From assembly GCA_047967505.1 (NCBI GenBank), contig CM106539.1: a DNA stretch of 64,000 bases; one strand, written 5' to 3'. Every line of letters starts with the position of its first letter. The first letter of the stretch is position 1. The notes beneath the pieces are model-generated. The model worked only from the letters and a program-made list of their open reading frames with translations. It ran no database searches and was not told the DNA's origin. Shown piece after piece: positions 44,926 through 57,278 of this stretch. Source of the stretch: Dipteris shenzhenensis. Its lineage: Eukaryota; Polypodiophyta; Polypodiopsida; Gleicheniales. The translations under genes were made by a program, and so were the position numbers.

Positions 44926-45130
44926 CAAGCCATCCAACTTACACTTCCATGGATACATTGATGCTGATTGGGCAAGATCTGCTAGACTAAGTGGAAACAC
45001 CTTCAATCTTGGCTCCATCACTTTGTGATGACAAAGCAAGGTGCAACAATAGTGGTGTTGTCTCCCATTGCAGTAGAGTTTAGAGGGTCCACCAATGCTA
45101 CATGTGTTGAGATATGGTGCCATGAGCACA
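44926..45130 (+). pseudogene. Ty1/copia RNase H remnant
   Basis: Plus-strand translation shows HGYIDADWARSARLSGNTFN, matching the copia RNase H start ('GYSDADWAG...S..G'). It then continues with stops through 'VVLSPIAVEFRGSTNATCVE', the usual 'ALSTAEAEY' region. Stops and small frame changes make it non-functional. It directly precedes an LTR. Confidence 0.75.
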
Positions 45131-45169
45131 TAGATTAAAGGCTAAGGTATGGTATAGGAAAGAATTAAA

Positions 45170-45494
45170 GTAGCCACGCTAGGATGTGGACTACATGATG
45201 TGGAGATGTGGATCAAGGATATCCACAAGGAGAGATGTGGATCAGAGGATTCCACAAGTGTTGACTATTCTAAGGGCACTCTCTATATAAGAGGCCTATC
45301 ATGTATTGTTGAGAGAGAAATGCACATACACTCAAGATTCTGTTTATGAGTCCAAGCTAATCTATCTTGGAACCTAATTGACTTGAGGTACATGTCATGA
45401 GCACTCTTTTCATCATATTTCCACATAGGTTCCATCCACCTTAGAGCACTCCATAGATCCTGAGGCACACATGTTTTCTCATGGTATCAAAGCC
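45170..45494 (+). repeat. Copia-type LTR and primer-binding site
   Basis: The LTR ends ...CTCA at 45,481, immediately followed by TGGTATCAAAGCC (45,482-45,494). That is a near match to the initiator-Met tRNA primer site TGGTATCAGAGC. A TATA-like 'ctctatataagagg' lies at about 45,281-45,294. The left border is approximate. The element downstream is on the plus strand (gag at 47,570). Confidence 0.7.
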
Positions 45495-47569
45495 TAGGTC
45501 TAGTCTCCTAGATTAGTTGTAGGCACGTTGTAGGCTTGCCTTAGGAGCACAGGTTAGTTTTAGTTTTAGATTGAGAGAATTCCATCCATGAGAATTTGAG
45601 ATATTTCCGTTCTTGTGAGAGCTAGATCAATTTCTTTGATTGTGTGTGAGAGAGAGAGATAGATTCATGTTCATGCCTCTTGAGTGATTGTTCATGTTAG
45701 AGATTTGCTGAGAGATCCTTGTGTTTGAGAGAGATTTGAGAGAAAAGATTTCAAGAGGGAGAGAGAGCCTGAAGCTCTACCTACACCCATCTCCAATAAT
45801 CAGCCTCTCCAAACGAGCAACCTTGGATGAGAAGCTAGAGTAGGTAAGACCTTCACGGCTCGCTCCCATAGTAGCTACCCAACTAGCTACTCCTACGACC
45901 CTCAAGGCAAGCCTACAACAGCGCCAATCCCCAAACAACAACAACTCCCAACTCCCGCGACCTCCAAGCAAATGACTCTCCAAAAAAAGGAAAAAGGGTT
46001 GCCTCCTACAGAGATGTACGTCTCACTCCAATGTCAGAGCAACCGCCTATCTACTCAGCCAAGCTACTCTTTACCAGCAGCTTCTATAGATCTAATAACA
46101 ACTCCAAGATGCCCATGCTCCAAGAAAAATGGCACATGCAATAGACCGCATTTGCATCAATGGGAAAATGACCTACAGTATTGAACGGGCGATGGCAAAC
46201 TAGCCCGAGCTCAAAAACACATAAGGGAGCATTAATCACTCCTCGACGGCCTCACGGGACTACATTCCTATGATGACCATCTAGAGCAGAGTAGTGCTTC
46301 CGGACGTGAACAGCTCCCACAAGTTGCCATGGACGGGCTCCGATACCAAGCGCTCCATAGCCAGCAAAAGCACTAGCCCAACTAGCTACTCTAGCAACCG
46401 GCTTCAAAGTTCACGACAACAGCTCCAATAGTGGCTCGCTCGACTCTATGCCAGGCTTTGCCATGCATCCATTCGGCTTGATACTGCCCTCAGTGACAGA
46501 TGACTTAGCGCGTAAAGAACAACCAAGCTCTCCTCACCCCGAGGCGCTCTCCGTTTTCCAAGGTCTCAGAAAAGACACAAGGATAGGACTTAACCTTGGT
46601 TAAGTTTATCTGACCTCGAGTGTGTAGAGGATAAGGACACGTGGCAGATAATATTTTTAACTGTGGTTAGGTTCAACTAACCTTGATTAGCCTAGGTGTG
46701 GTTAGACCCAAGTCTGGTCAACTCAACCCACACTAAACCATGGTTAGATTTAAGTTGAGGATTGGTTAACTGCCACATAAGCATGCACATTCACAATACT
46801 TGTTGCTGTGGCAGAAGTTTCAAAGGAAAGTGATAGAACGAGTAGTGGATTTCCTTTTGGTTTAGGATGTTAGCTCCTTACGCAATCATGGAGACCGTGC
46901 ACATCCCAACCAAGGATAGTCCAGCTCATGAAAGCACAGTCCCTTTGTAAGCACAGGCTTGTATGCAACATATGAACCCCTGTGCCACATCATCAAATAA
47001 CACCACTAAAGTTTGTCACAATCATTGGAATTTCCAAATATCAACATATTCAATATTGCTCTTTCAAATATAGACCTTTTTTCCACTATCTCACATCTAA
47101 CTTGCCATATCTAACCACTCTCTATGCTAATCTCATAATCTCACTTACCCTTGCTACTACCACCCTCGTAACCTTCCCTAAGCTCCAATCAAATATCTAC
47201 TCCCTTCATTATCTCTTTTCTCTTGCTTCTCACCACTTTCAACTCACCCAATAGTCACAAACTTACCATCCCCTCACACCTAACTTCTTCCCTTCCCTTG
47301 TTGATCCTACCCTCGAGGATTACCGAGCTGCTCAAACCATTTTCCTAGTTCTTCCCTCCCTCCCCTCCGATTCCCCTCCCACAACTAACACTCTTCCATA
47401 TTACTCCACCATGTCCCCAAATTCTCTCCATGCCCCACCATCAGCATCATTCAAGCCTTGTAATAGATTGGATTATATATTGTAGTTCTATCTTCAACAT
47501 AGTTTAGATTGATGTTGATTTAGAGAGTGATTTTCCCAGGCACTGTGAGTACCATCTTGCACCATCTCA
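45495..47569. other. Leader region of the plus-strand copia element; no gene recognised
   Basis: The interval between PBS and gag is about 2 kb, long for a copia leader, and may contain insertions. 46,590-46,760 is rich in 'ggttagattcaacta'-type words like 3700-4040. No supported ORF. Confidence 0.4.
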
Positions 47570-48480
47570 ATGACTAGCAACCTCAATTTGGAGGCATCTG
47601 TTAAGCTATCCAATTCAAACTATGGCACATGGAAATACCAAATGAAGACCATTCTTGTAATTCAAGACAAATGGGAGTATGTTAATGGGTCTACACCTAG
47701 ACCATCAAACGGTCCACTAGCAGCTCCCATCATTGCCACAACACAAGTAGCAGGATCTGCACCTACACCATCAGTGCTCACACCTGTAGTAGATCCTTCC
47801 ATTACTCGGGCATAAGTAGAATGGGATAAGAAAGGAAAATATGCATATCATATGATCAAGCAAAATGTGCAAGATGTCATGCTAGGATAGCTCAACACCG
47901 TGAAGACATTAAAAAGGCATGGGATATATATGTAGCTCTTTACGAGTTGAAGAACACATCTAGGATTCTCACACTGAGAAACTAGATCAACCAAAGTGTT
48001 TGCAATAGCAATGAAACTGCTCATGCTTATGTATGCATGATCAAGCATTACAACAATCAACTCGTAGTAGCAGAAGAGACCCTGAATCCCATAGAAATGG
48101 TTCAAGTCATTCTAAATGGACTAGGAGAGGGATACTAGAATCTAATCCAAAGTATTTCCATTCAATGGCAAATACTAACACTAGAAGAGTTACAGTTAGT
48201 GTTACTTGGTGAACAAATTAGGACTCAAGCCATTCACATACGTAAAGGTCATTCCAATGATCAAGCATTCACAACTTTTGATAGAAATAAAGGCAGAGGC
48301 AGAGGCAGAGATAGAGGTAGAACATTTCAGCAAAGTGGCCATCATTAGCAACAGAGTCATCATCAAAGTTAGCAGCAGCAACATCAGCATCATCCTCACA
48401 ACAGCATCAGCATAAGCAACAACAACCAAGAGGAAATCATTCCAACAGAGGAAGATTCCAAGGATGAGGGAATGCATCCA
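47570..48480 (+). pseudogene. Ty1/copia Gag (UBN2 type), decayed
   Basis: The frame opens MTSNLNLEASVKLSNSNYGT, followed by 'WKYQMKTILVIQDKWEYVNG', the typical copia Gag start. After a TAA at 47,813 and a frame change it continues with 'NETAHAYVCMIKHYNNQLVV', 'MVQVILNGLGEGY', 'LEELQLVLLGEQIR' and a GRGRGRDRGR tract. Multiple stops mean no functional protein. It is the coding start of the element whose PBS lies at 45,482. Confidence 0.75.
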
Positions 48481-48499
48481 CCAACATGTCAAAACACTT

Positions 48500-49690
48500 C
48501 TTTTTGTTGGTGAGATGGTGTTATAGGCTAAATTAGACATGCAACAGGAATTCAGAATTATAGGTGTATGAATAGATAGAACTACATAAGAAATAATCAT
48601 CTCCCATGAAACATGTGTGCAATGCATGAATCAATATATCAAGAATGAACATGCTAGAGTAGTTACTAACTCTCACATGACCTATGACTCACCAACTACT
48701 ACTTATGACCATACTTAGCTTAAGACTTAGCCTAGGTGCCTAGTTAATCCTCAACACTTGGCACACCCAGTGGATGACATTTTCTCAAAATGTTCAAGAC
48801 TCGAATCCACCATATTATTTTTATGTAACGGGACACATGCATTGCTTAAAAAGATCATTCACAAAGGATAATAAGCTTATTGGTCTCAAGTACCATGATT
48901 GGCACAAGTTCTTACAAGTATTCTATGTGTTTCAAATTGATATTAATACTTGAATGCTTTTAGGATTGTGGTGCATTTTGATAATTATCATTGTGATGCA
49001 TCACTAAAACTTTTTTTTCCCCAAAAAGGAAGGTTTTATATTAAAAATGTAAAGTAAACTGTTATAGTAAATATAACTGTTATATTAAAAAGCCAAAGTG
49101 AACTGTTATAGTAAATACAATTATTCCTTTCAAAAACTGTGGCCATCACTGCTTAGAGAATCTAGTATTCTTCCTTTGGGATAGACAGGCCAAGATGAAA
49201 GGTAGTAGATACAACAATAGTGTCAAAAGCTCAGAGTGTTTGCTACGTGTTTCTTAGCCCCACATTGTGCTAGGGTTCACCCTGTCTCTAAGGCATGTCT
49301 TGAGCTGAAGCGTTGAGCCGCTGTTGGCTTTGCAAGTTACTCTCATTTCTAACTCTGTAGGTAGTACTTCTTGGATTGGTTCGGGCCATAGGTCACTTGT
49401 ACTACACATACATGATGCTTCCTTCTAATGAGATAGGAGAGGGCATTGGTGCATATGGTACCGTTAATGGAGGGGCCACTTTTGGTTCTGTGGGGAGAGG
49501 AGTCATCTATCATCTTTGAGAGATTTCTTGCACTTTGTTTCTCTCTTGTGAAGCTCTTCGTGCATAGTCTGGCATGGGGATTCGCACCTTCCACATGAGT
49601 TGGTCCTATTGGTTAGCAAGTGCCTTCTTCTTTTCAAGGCCTGCCTTTACCTCCTTTGTCATCCTATCAAGTGCCTCCCAATTTTTTCTT
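48500..49690. other. No gene recognised
   Basis: A decayed Gag C-terminus may extend to 48,560. 49,020-49,140 has a repeated 'aactgttatagtaaata' word. Beyond that nothing is identified until the LINE fragment. Confidence 0.4.
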
Positions 49691-49699
49691 TGTTCCTAC

Positions 49700-50990
49700 A
49701 TTTAGCCACCATGTTAGTAACCTGAGAGAAGAATCAATAAAATCATTTCAAAAAAGAACAGAACATCTTTGAGCCCATAACAACCAAAGTCCTTGTGCTC
49801 GTACTACTTGCCAGTGCCCCGGTGCTCTGGATGGGGTGTCTCTCGAGAGCAGGTATGAAAAATGCATAGGGACACCAATTATTTGGCTTCTCGTAAGGTT
49901 CCAGTATTTAGTCGAGAGTATCTACAGTTCATGAAAAGATGAGGAACATCCTTTGTCTCCCTTTTGCATCGTGCACACTTCCCATCCCCACGCCCAATTC
50001 TTTGGGCTCTACCCCCACTGTCCAAACTTCCTTGTACACAATAAGCCATAGCAAGCATGATGGTTTTTCTGGGATTTACTTATCCCACATCTTTTCAAGC
50101 CTCCTTTCCCACTTTGCCACCGAGTCCCATCTTGTCCATTTTTGGTTGAGATGTGCGACTAGTTCCTCTTGGTGCTCCTAAATGATGGGCACCAGGCATA
50201 GTTGGTTTTTCCCTACCCATCTAAATTCTTTGATTGAAGGCTTTGCCCTTCTCCCATCCATGCTAGAGATTCCACATCCCACAAATTCTATCGCTCCTTG
50301 ATTAGGATGGCATCGAACTAGTTTAGTCTGAATTTTGTTGCTATCACCTCATCACTCTTCCACTTTCTATTTGGTCTATCCCACAAGTCCTGCTAGTATC
50401 TAATTCCTTTTTTATTGAGATGGAGGGCCCCTTTGACTAAGCGTTTGTCTATAGGGGACGAATTCAAGATGACCAAAAACCAGACTGAGTCCTGACTATA
50501 GAAGGTTCCTGGTTTCCTCGAAAAACCTTTCCAAAGGAGATGCGGCTTGAGAAGTTCCCATGCTTTCCACATCCCTTCCATAATTTAGATCCTTTAGCCA
50601 CAAAGGGTTCCCTGTTGAGACTACTGTGCCTTCAGGGAGATCTTTCTAGTGCTTGCATCTAGCAAGTTTTGAGTTTTTCAATATTTTTCCATACCAGAAA
50701 GGCCCAGTTAGCCTAGGGTGCCTCAAAGGTCTTTATAATCCATTGTGCCATGAATCTTGCCGTTGACATTTCCAAGTTTACTATACCCAACCCTCCTTTC
50801 TCTTTGGGCATTGTGCAAAATCTCCTTTTCACCTTAGCCATCTTTCTTTACCCCATGTCACCTCCCCATAGGAAAGTTCAGAAGAGTGTATTGATATGAT
50901 TGAGTGCTTTCTTTGAGGGGAACTAGCAGGAAATAAAGTAAGTTACTAAAGGGTAGATATAGTGATTTAGAACAAACTTTCTCCTGGCAA
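49700..50990 (-). pseudogene. LINE reverse transcriptase C-terminus and zinc-binding tail
   Basis: Minus-strand translation gives 'RRKFVLNHYIYPLVTYFISC', 'TFLWGGDMG', 'PKEKGGLGIVNLEMSTARFM' and, farther on, KCARCKRETKDVPHLFMNC. The last is the C-x2-C...H-x4-C zf-RVT motif of plant LINEs. Stops interrupt the frame. It appears to be the continuation of the LINE part at 54.65-55.37 kb, separated by inserted copia DNA. Confidence 0.75.
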
Positions 50991-51633
50991 GGATATCAAG
51001 AACATTGGTACTTTGAGTCAAAGATGTTGGAAAGGGATGTCTGTGTTGCTTACCCATGCAACAAGCCTCACATACATCTTTTTGATAGTACAACTGTGGA
51101 AGCCCCTGTATCATGTTTGTATTTTTGAGGGCTACAAGGCTTTTGAAGTTGGATTGACCGTACCTCTTGTGCCATAATGTACGCAAATCGGAATCATGAT
51201 TCTGATGATGAGTTGATAGGGCTCTTTGGATTGGAATGGCGAAAGAAAGCTTGGATATTCTTCCAATCTTGACACCCTGAGCAATTATACATTTGAGACT
51301 CTTGAGCTCTCTCATGTTACATCCATACTTGTTGAAGACGACTTCCATATCACTCTCAGTCATCTATCCAATAGAGAGAAGGCTTTGTGCCATGGTGGGG
51401 ACATAGAATGCATCTCCAATGCTTCTTGCAGTGCCTACATTACTATGCCAGGGTCTGCTATCCATCCCTTTGATTTTGTGGGATGTGTCATCCCCCATCA
51501 TGACGTTCTCTTTTGGATTTCGGTTGGGATGGAGATCAAAGAACCATTCTTTCTCAGGTGTCATGTGGTTGCTCGCACTAGAGTCAAACCACCATGTGTC
51601 CTCATCCTTTTGTATCTGATATGTAGAGTGCAA
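50990..51633 (-). pseudogene. Copia protease and GAG-pre-integrase region
   Basis: The 51,633-51,364 segment encodes TWWFDSSASNHMTPEKEWFF, the aspartic protease site with D-S-S instead of D-S-G, and ends 'VPTMAQSLLSIG'. The 51,363-50,990 segment holds the pre-integrase domain (LWHKRYGQSNFKSLVALKN, CEACCMGKQHRHPFPTS), which includes the zinc-binding HH-CC residues in part. It stops at the junction with the LINE, just before the integrase core. Confidence 0.8.
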
Positions 51634-54067
51634 TATGAGAGCTTTGTGTTGATACTCCTAAGATTTGTCTTCATCATAAGCATAGTGGGTGGATTGCCAT
51701 TGATGATATTTTCCTTGATGAGGGTTGTGAGACTTGTTTGGCTGGCCTGCATTGCCTAAGTCCCTTTGTCTCTTTCTACATTCTAGTTCCCAATGGCCTA
51801 GGATGCCACAATAGTTGCGATTTCCCTCGCATCTAGGCATACTTCCTTGATTTCCTCCTCTTCCAGAGTTACCTCTACCTCTGGTATTCCATGTCCCCCT
51901 CTCAGAGGGAGGGCCATGACTATGAGTCGATGAAGATGGAGACTATCTACCTTGGTACTGACCTCTACCTTGATTGCTAGAACGTTTAAAATTCTTTCCT
52001 TTTCCTCTATATGACCCTCTTGCACCTCCTCTTGCTGGTGAAGGTAGTATCATGATTCTTCGAATCTGTTTTGAGAACACGTCTCAATTTCTCCTGCATG
52101 AGCATGCCTGACATGAGTTGAAATCTGGGAGGAGCATCTCGAGTGACTAATGCAGTCACAAACTGCCCATATTCTGATCCAAGTCCATTGATGGCAAGTT
52201 GGACTAGTCTTTCTTATTTGACCTCGTGTCCAAGTGATGCGAGCTGATCGCCAAGGTCCTTCAATCTGAGTAAGAAGTCAAGACCACATTCATTTAGAAG
52301 TATTGGATTTTTGTTCAGTTGATTCTCCAACAAGAGAATACATGACATGTTGTTGGCATTGTACCTCCTTTCCAAATCTTTCCAAGCAAGTACAACTGAG
52401 GTCTACCCACAGAGAAGAGGAATCATCATATCTTTCACATTAAAATTGATGATATTCAAGGCAATTCGAGCCTTGGTATCCCATTCTCTCTATTTCTTTG
52501 TGAGCTCTAGTTGGCTGCTCTGCCGTAAGAGGAATTGCCAAAGTCAGCTCTGGTCTCTTTTCATCTTCCGTGACTATGTCCCACAAGTCCTTTAGCTAAA
52601 AAATGTTCAGCATTTTGAACTTCCAATTGCCATAGTTGTTTCATAAAGCTTGCTACTTTGATCAAGAAATATGACATTATCATGTTTTTTTGCCATGGTG
52701 CACCAATGATAAAAAAATGTATACAATAGCAAACAAGTGCCGGTGATAGCCAGAGGCCTTACAAGGTTTGTAGAATGGTGCAAAAACCGAATGCCAAAAT
52801 AGTCAACTAGTGACTCTATAATGTGGCATGTGCATGTAATGGTGCAACGGTTCTCAATCAAGAACCCAAACTGCAAATTTACTCAACAAGAACGAATCTT
52901 CCCTCTGTCAAAGAATGGAACAGGTGTCAATATGTGTGAGATGAATGACAATGAGTAATTTGGAGCATGGAATGGTAGAGGAGTAGAGTTGTTAGCATAG
53001 CGAGGACTGGAGCTAGTTGACTGAGGAGCTATTGAGAGCCATGGCAGTAGTCGTTTGGTTGGCGCTAGCTGGTGTGGCTATCCTACTGTGTGAGGAGCTC
53101 GTCAGTTGGAGCATATGGAGGAGGCCTTCACGTTTCATTGTAGAGGCTTGTAGAGAGCATGGACGTTGATTAGGCTGCTAGGTTGTGCAGGTCTATTGTA
53201 GCACTTCATGGAGACACTGTAGAAGCCATTGAACATGCTGTAGTTGATGGCATTGGACTCTGTTGGAACTGGAGTCATAAGCAATGGAGTCGATGGTCGG
53301 CCTTTGTGACTGTTGTTTTAGGGGAAGAAGATAGGCACTGCGTGGTGGTCGCTCAAAGAGCCATTGATGAAGGCACACTAGCGTTGGGACTACAAAGTTT
53401 GTTGGTTAGTAGTTGGAGATGCTGCACTCGCCTTTGCTGTGGGCACCTCTTGATCATAAGTCGCGCTGATGCTCTACTCGAGACTTGTCAAAGGAGCCAA
53501 TAGGAGCTTAGGAGCTTTGAATGATGGAATAGCCGTTTTATGTGTATGGCATTTCTTTGCCCATGCTCTCTTGCTATAGGTTGATTAGCCACTAGAGGCA
53601 TTATCTTTGGCCATTGAGTGTGCTACAAATGGGTCTATAGAAGTATGGTTGGAGGAGATGAGTGTCATGGCTATTCGATTGAAGTCGCTATTTGCCGGGT
53701 CGAATGAAGCTTGGAGACTAAAAAAGCCTTGGAAAACACTCAGAAAACCTTACATAACTGTGAACCTATTACACCTTTTTCTCTCTTAGAACAAACTTTC
53801 AAGTAAAGTCTCTCAATCTCTCAATGAGAAATTTCTCTCACAAAAACTTAGATGGAAGGAATGGAAGGAACTCTCTCAAGAATGACGGAAATCTCTCTCT
53901 CCACCTCTAAAGGTCAAATGATAGAAATCTCAAGGACTCTCCCTCACAAAAAAGATCACTCAAACTCATAAAGTGGAGATGGAGGATGCCTCACATGTGG
54001 AGGGCTTATTGCCTTGACAACATGCAAGGAATTATGAGCATCATTGGCTTTGATACGATATTAACAG

Positions 54068-54115
<48 letters not shown>

Positions 54116-54116
54116 G

Positions 54117-54185
<69 letters not shown>

Positions 54186-54306
54186 TGCACACAAGATACT
54201 AACTACAAACTCACTGTATTCCAAGGAAAATAGGAATATATACATGGACCCCTTAGGGTTTGTCCCATAACCCTTATGGTGCTATTTATACACAACATTC
54301 TCAACA
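51000..54306 (-). mobile_element. Truncated Ty1/copia element, minus strand, with 5' LTR, PBS, Gag and protease
   Basis: The 5' LTR lies at about 54,059-54,306. On the minus strand it begins TGTTGAGAATGTTG, with TATAAATAG shortly after, and contains a long (GA)n at 54,072-54,182. The PBS (TCGTATCAAAGCC) follows at 54,058-54,046. Decayed Gag spans about 52,880-51,660, and protease and pre-integrase end at about 51,000, where LINE sequence begins. There is no RT, RNase H or 3' LTR. The LTR's outer edge abuts a plus-strand copia RNase H fragment, so it inserted into that older element. Confidence 0.7.
51660..52876 (-). pseudogene. Copia Gag, minus-strand element
   Basis: Fragments in broken frames include the 'LAINGLGSEYGQFVTALVTR' equivalent near 52,080-52,210, a Gly/Arg-rich tract ('GRGNSGRGGNQG') and a zinc knuckle near 51,790-51,830 reading RNYCGILGHWELEC. 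In that knuckle the first cysteine of C-x2-C is an arginine. The frame has several stops. Confidence 0.7.
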
Positions 54307-54510
54307 TCATTCAAAAAATCAAAGAGAGAATTGAAGTGCATTATCACTTCATTCATGATAATGTTCTTAGTGAAGAAATCAACTTGATACATTGTCCAAC
54401 ACAAGAACAAGTCACATATATCTTCACCAAGCGACTTTCCCTTGATAATTTTGCACATTTTTGACATCAGCTTGGTCTTCACCAATTGCAACTTAAGAGG
54501 GGGAAGTGAA
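54307..54510 (+). pseudogene. Copia RNase H C-terminus with polypurine tract
   Basis: The plus-strand frame reads KIKERIEVHYHFIHDNVLSE and then IHCPTQEQVTYIFTKRLSLD. This is the standard copia RNase H end ('IEIRYHFIRD...CPTEEQVADIFTKPL'). A polypurine tract AAGAGGGGGAAG follows at about 54,494, and 'tgaatgctaag' may begin the 3' LTR. It is the target into which the minus-strand copia element inserted. Confidence 0.75.
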
Positions 54511-54649
54511 TGCTAAGTTGTATACCTTTGTACATACTTTTTATGTGCTCTTTTTGCACTCTTATGTGTCTTTTATTATCTTTATTTCTGCTGCCATTAT
54601 GCAACATTCAAAAAATACAAAATTTGTGTTTAATTACTTTGCACCTCAT

Positions 54650-55370
54650 TTCTAGAAGAGTATTTGGTGGTTGTGATCTTGTGCCGAAAATTCCAGCCTT
54701 GCTGTACCTTTGACCCAGAGGCTAGACAAAAGGTATTGAGGTAGTTTAGCACTGAGTCCACTGGGGTCATTTGCCGGGGTGATGTAGTTCAGCACTGAGT
54801 CCACTGACTTCAGGTCATTTGTCAGGGTGAGGTTTTTGTCATCAACGAATTGCTGGCACACAATTTGTTTGTTTCCTTCTAGCTAGATGCCCATGATGTT
54901 CCCTTTTTCAACTTCTCTTTGAATTAGCAATCCTAATGAGTCAACCACTATGGCAAAGAGCATATGATGTTTTGCCATTGACTTCCACTTGCACTTTCAC
55001 CCCTTGTAGCAATGCGCTAACATAGCTCCTAAAAATAGGGCTGATTCCCATGTCATGTAAGGACTAGAGGATGAATTCTCATTCCATTCTATCATAGGTT
55101 TTATCAAAGTTGACTTTCATGAAGCAAATGTCCTACCCATGTTCTTCTAGATATTCCAGTTCTTCCCACAGTGTGAGGATTGTGTCAAGAATGTGTCATC
55201 CTTGTTTTGCTCCTCTCTAACCCATACCTGCATTTTCCCTTTTAAACTCAGTGCTAATACCTTGGCAAATATTTTGTAGTAGGTGTTCAACATTGTGAGC
55301 GGCCTCTAGTTCTTGAGCATCACTGTAACTCCTTTGTTGCTTGAATAGTTTATCCTCCTACTTATGATAA
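54650..55370 (-). pseudogene. LINE reverse transcriptase core fragment
   Basis: Minus-strand translation shows 'YKIFAKVLALSLKGKMQVW', KVNFDKTYDRMEWEF (normally K-v-D-F-x-K-A-Y-D-R), 'MGISPIFRSYVSALLQGVKV' and 'QQFVDDKNLTL', where FVDD is the catalytic F-x-D-D box. Frameshifts and stops separate the blocks, and the first palm aspartate is an asparagine. It precedes, in element order, the part at 50,990-49,700. Confidence 0.75.
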
Positions 55371-56955
55371 AAGAATATTTATTAGAAGATGTTAGAAAAG
55401 AAAGCTACAAGATCAATGGCATTGTGAGATATGCTTACTATAACATCACCTTATATTCTATTTAATTTTCAATGAGATATGCTTACTATGAGAATTCAAA
55501 CTGTGCACTTGCTTAAGAAGCACTTTCTTTCAAGAATTATGATAAATAAGGTGTAGTTGTTGCAGCTTGTATACGTAGTAGAGTAGGTCACCATTATGGA
55601 AACCATTCATAGTCATTGGATTATTTTCCTTTGCATGGGTTATAAAAACTTTGAAGGGATTAGTAAGGAAAAATCCGAGGGAAGCATGGCACCAGTCTTG
55701 CTTGTGCAAGAGTCATTGGTATATATGATTTAGTTTCTTGCATCCATGGATCATGATATGCCATTTCATTGGCATAACAAGTATTATGGTCATATAATTG
55801 CCAAGATTGCTCAAGGAAAAGGGATTCAAAGAAAGATGTGTGAAGAGATGAGGCAAAAAATCAACAATTTTTGCATCTTTAATATAGCAACAACATGCAA
55901 AGCTGGATTCAAAGATATAAAGAAGCCAAACTAGAAAGAGCAAGTGCCAAGAGGAGAATTAGAGAAAGGCACACACCGATGCAAACCTATCCACAGAACC
56001 TTTCTCTTCTTCCTAGAGACATATATATCACATGCGTGGCTACAACAAGCTCTTTGTCAAGCAGATGTTGGAGAGCATGTAACCAAGCGAGAGCAAGATT
56101 TTGCATGAGGATGCAATCTACATGTAAGTTTCTTACATTTTGGTTTGCTGAAGTTAATCATGGTCACAAGCAATATTAAACGCATCCTCATTTTGGTTGG
56201 TAGCCTAAATGGATGTTTTGGTTTTCTTGAACCTCCTTTAGCCATGTGTCATCAATATAAGCCCTTGATCTTAATTGATTCTGATTGATCTCAATGGTGA
56301 AGCTTTTGTCCAAAAGGATATGACAAAATCTCATCACTAAAAGGATATACATGATTTAGAAAGTGTTATATAAACACGATAAGTAGCTTGTGGTAGTGGC
56401 TATTTAGATTTCATAATATTCTACTCATTATCTTGTTGCTGAGCATCAGAGTGAGCATCAAAGTCTTGGGTCTCAGAGGCAAAACCAAAGCAAGTTTTAA
56501 AGCACACACAATACATGCATTATAAAGCTTCTAGAATGCAATCCTATCGTTTCTATGCTTTTCATCTGCATCACAGTATTATAAACTTTATTGTGTATCA
56601 CAATCTCTAATTCAAGATTGAAGCTTTTAAGAATTGATTTTTCATTGCACTGCTCGATCATGCAATGATCACTTCATCCTGATGAATTGCATAAAGCGTT
56701 CTCATCTCTCAAAGTTCCTCCACTTAGGTGTCGTTGGATGCTTGACTTTTTGCTGGGGAGCTAGCCTATAGCTACCACTTCCCTTGTGATTTCCTCCAAC
56801 CCTTGAGGTGAGTAATCATCACTATTGGTAGCAGTTTGCTTTTCTTAAATGCTCCTCTTGAGTGTAGCGGTAGCCTCTTCCTTGTCCATACATATCTTAC
56901 TCTTCAAGCCTCCCCATAGTAGCTTCGGTCTATTGCATGCTGCTTTACTTGACAA
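55371..56955. other. No gene recognised
   Basis: AT-rich sequence with short unsupported ORFs (55,713-56,245). A LINE 5' part could lie here but I see no endonuclease motif. Confidence 0.4.
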
Positions 56956-56960
56956 TAGAC

Positions 56961-56978
56961 TATTAGAAACATGGTGAA

Positions 56979-57020
<42 letters not shown>

Positions 57021-57278
57021 GGGTGTGAGGAAATAATGCTCAAATCAAGACATGAAGAAGGCTCTCATTCATTCATCAAGTGTGACAGGACAAGTGAAGT
57101 ACAAGCCTTATGTAGGCTACTCACTCACACACTAGCACCTAGTGCATATGGGATAAGTCCCATGATGACATGTGGCACTCACACATGACTCACATGTGCA
57201 TAGACTAGTACTAGATCACCTAGTACTTCACAATAACAATTCACACCAACACACTCTTTGACTATGATATCTCCAACA
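56961..57278 (-). repeat. 3' LTR of the non-autonomous element
   Basis: 318 bp, containing a (GA)n tract at about 56,980-57,015. The outer end reads TATTAG on the plus strand where the 5' LTR has TGTTAG, so one terminal dinucleotide is mutated. Confidence 0.9.

Noticed and set aside
53183-53503. 106-codon plus-strand ORF
   Set aside because: Lies in the leader of the minus-strand copia element and has no recognisable motif.
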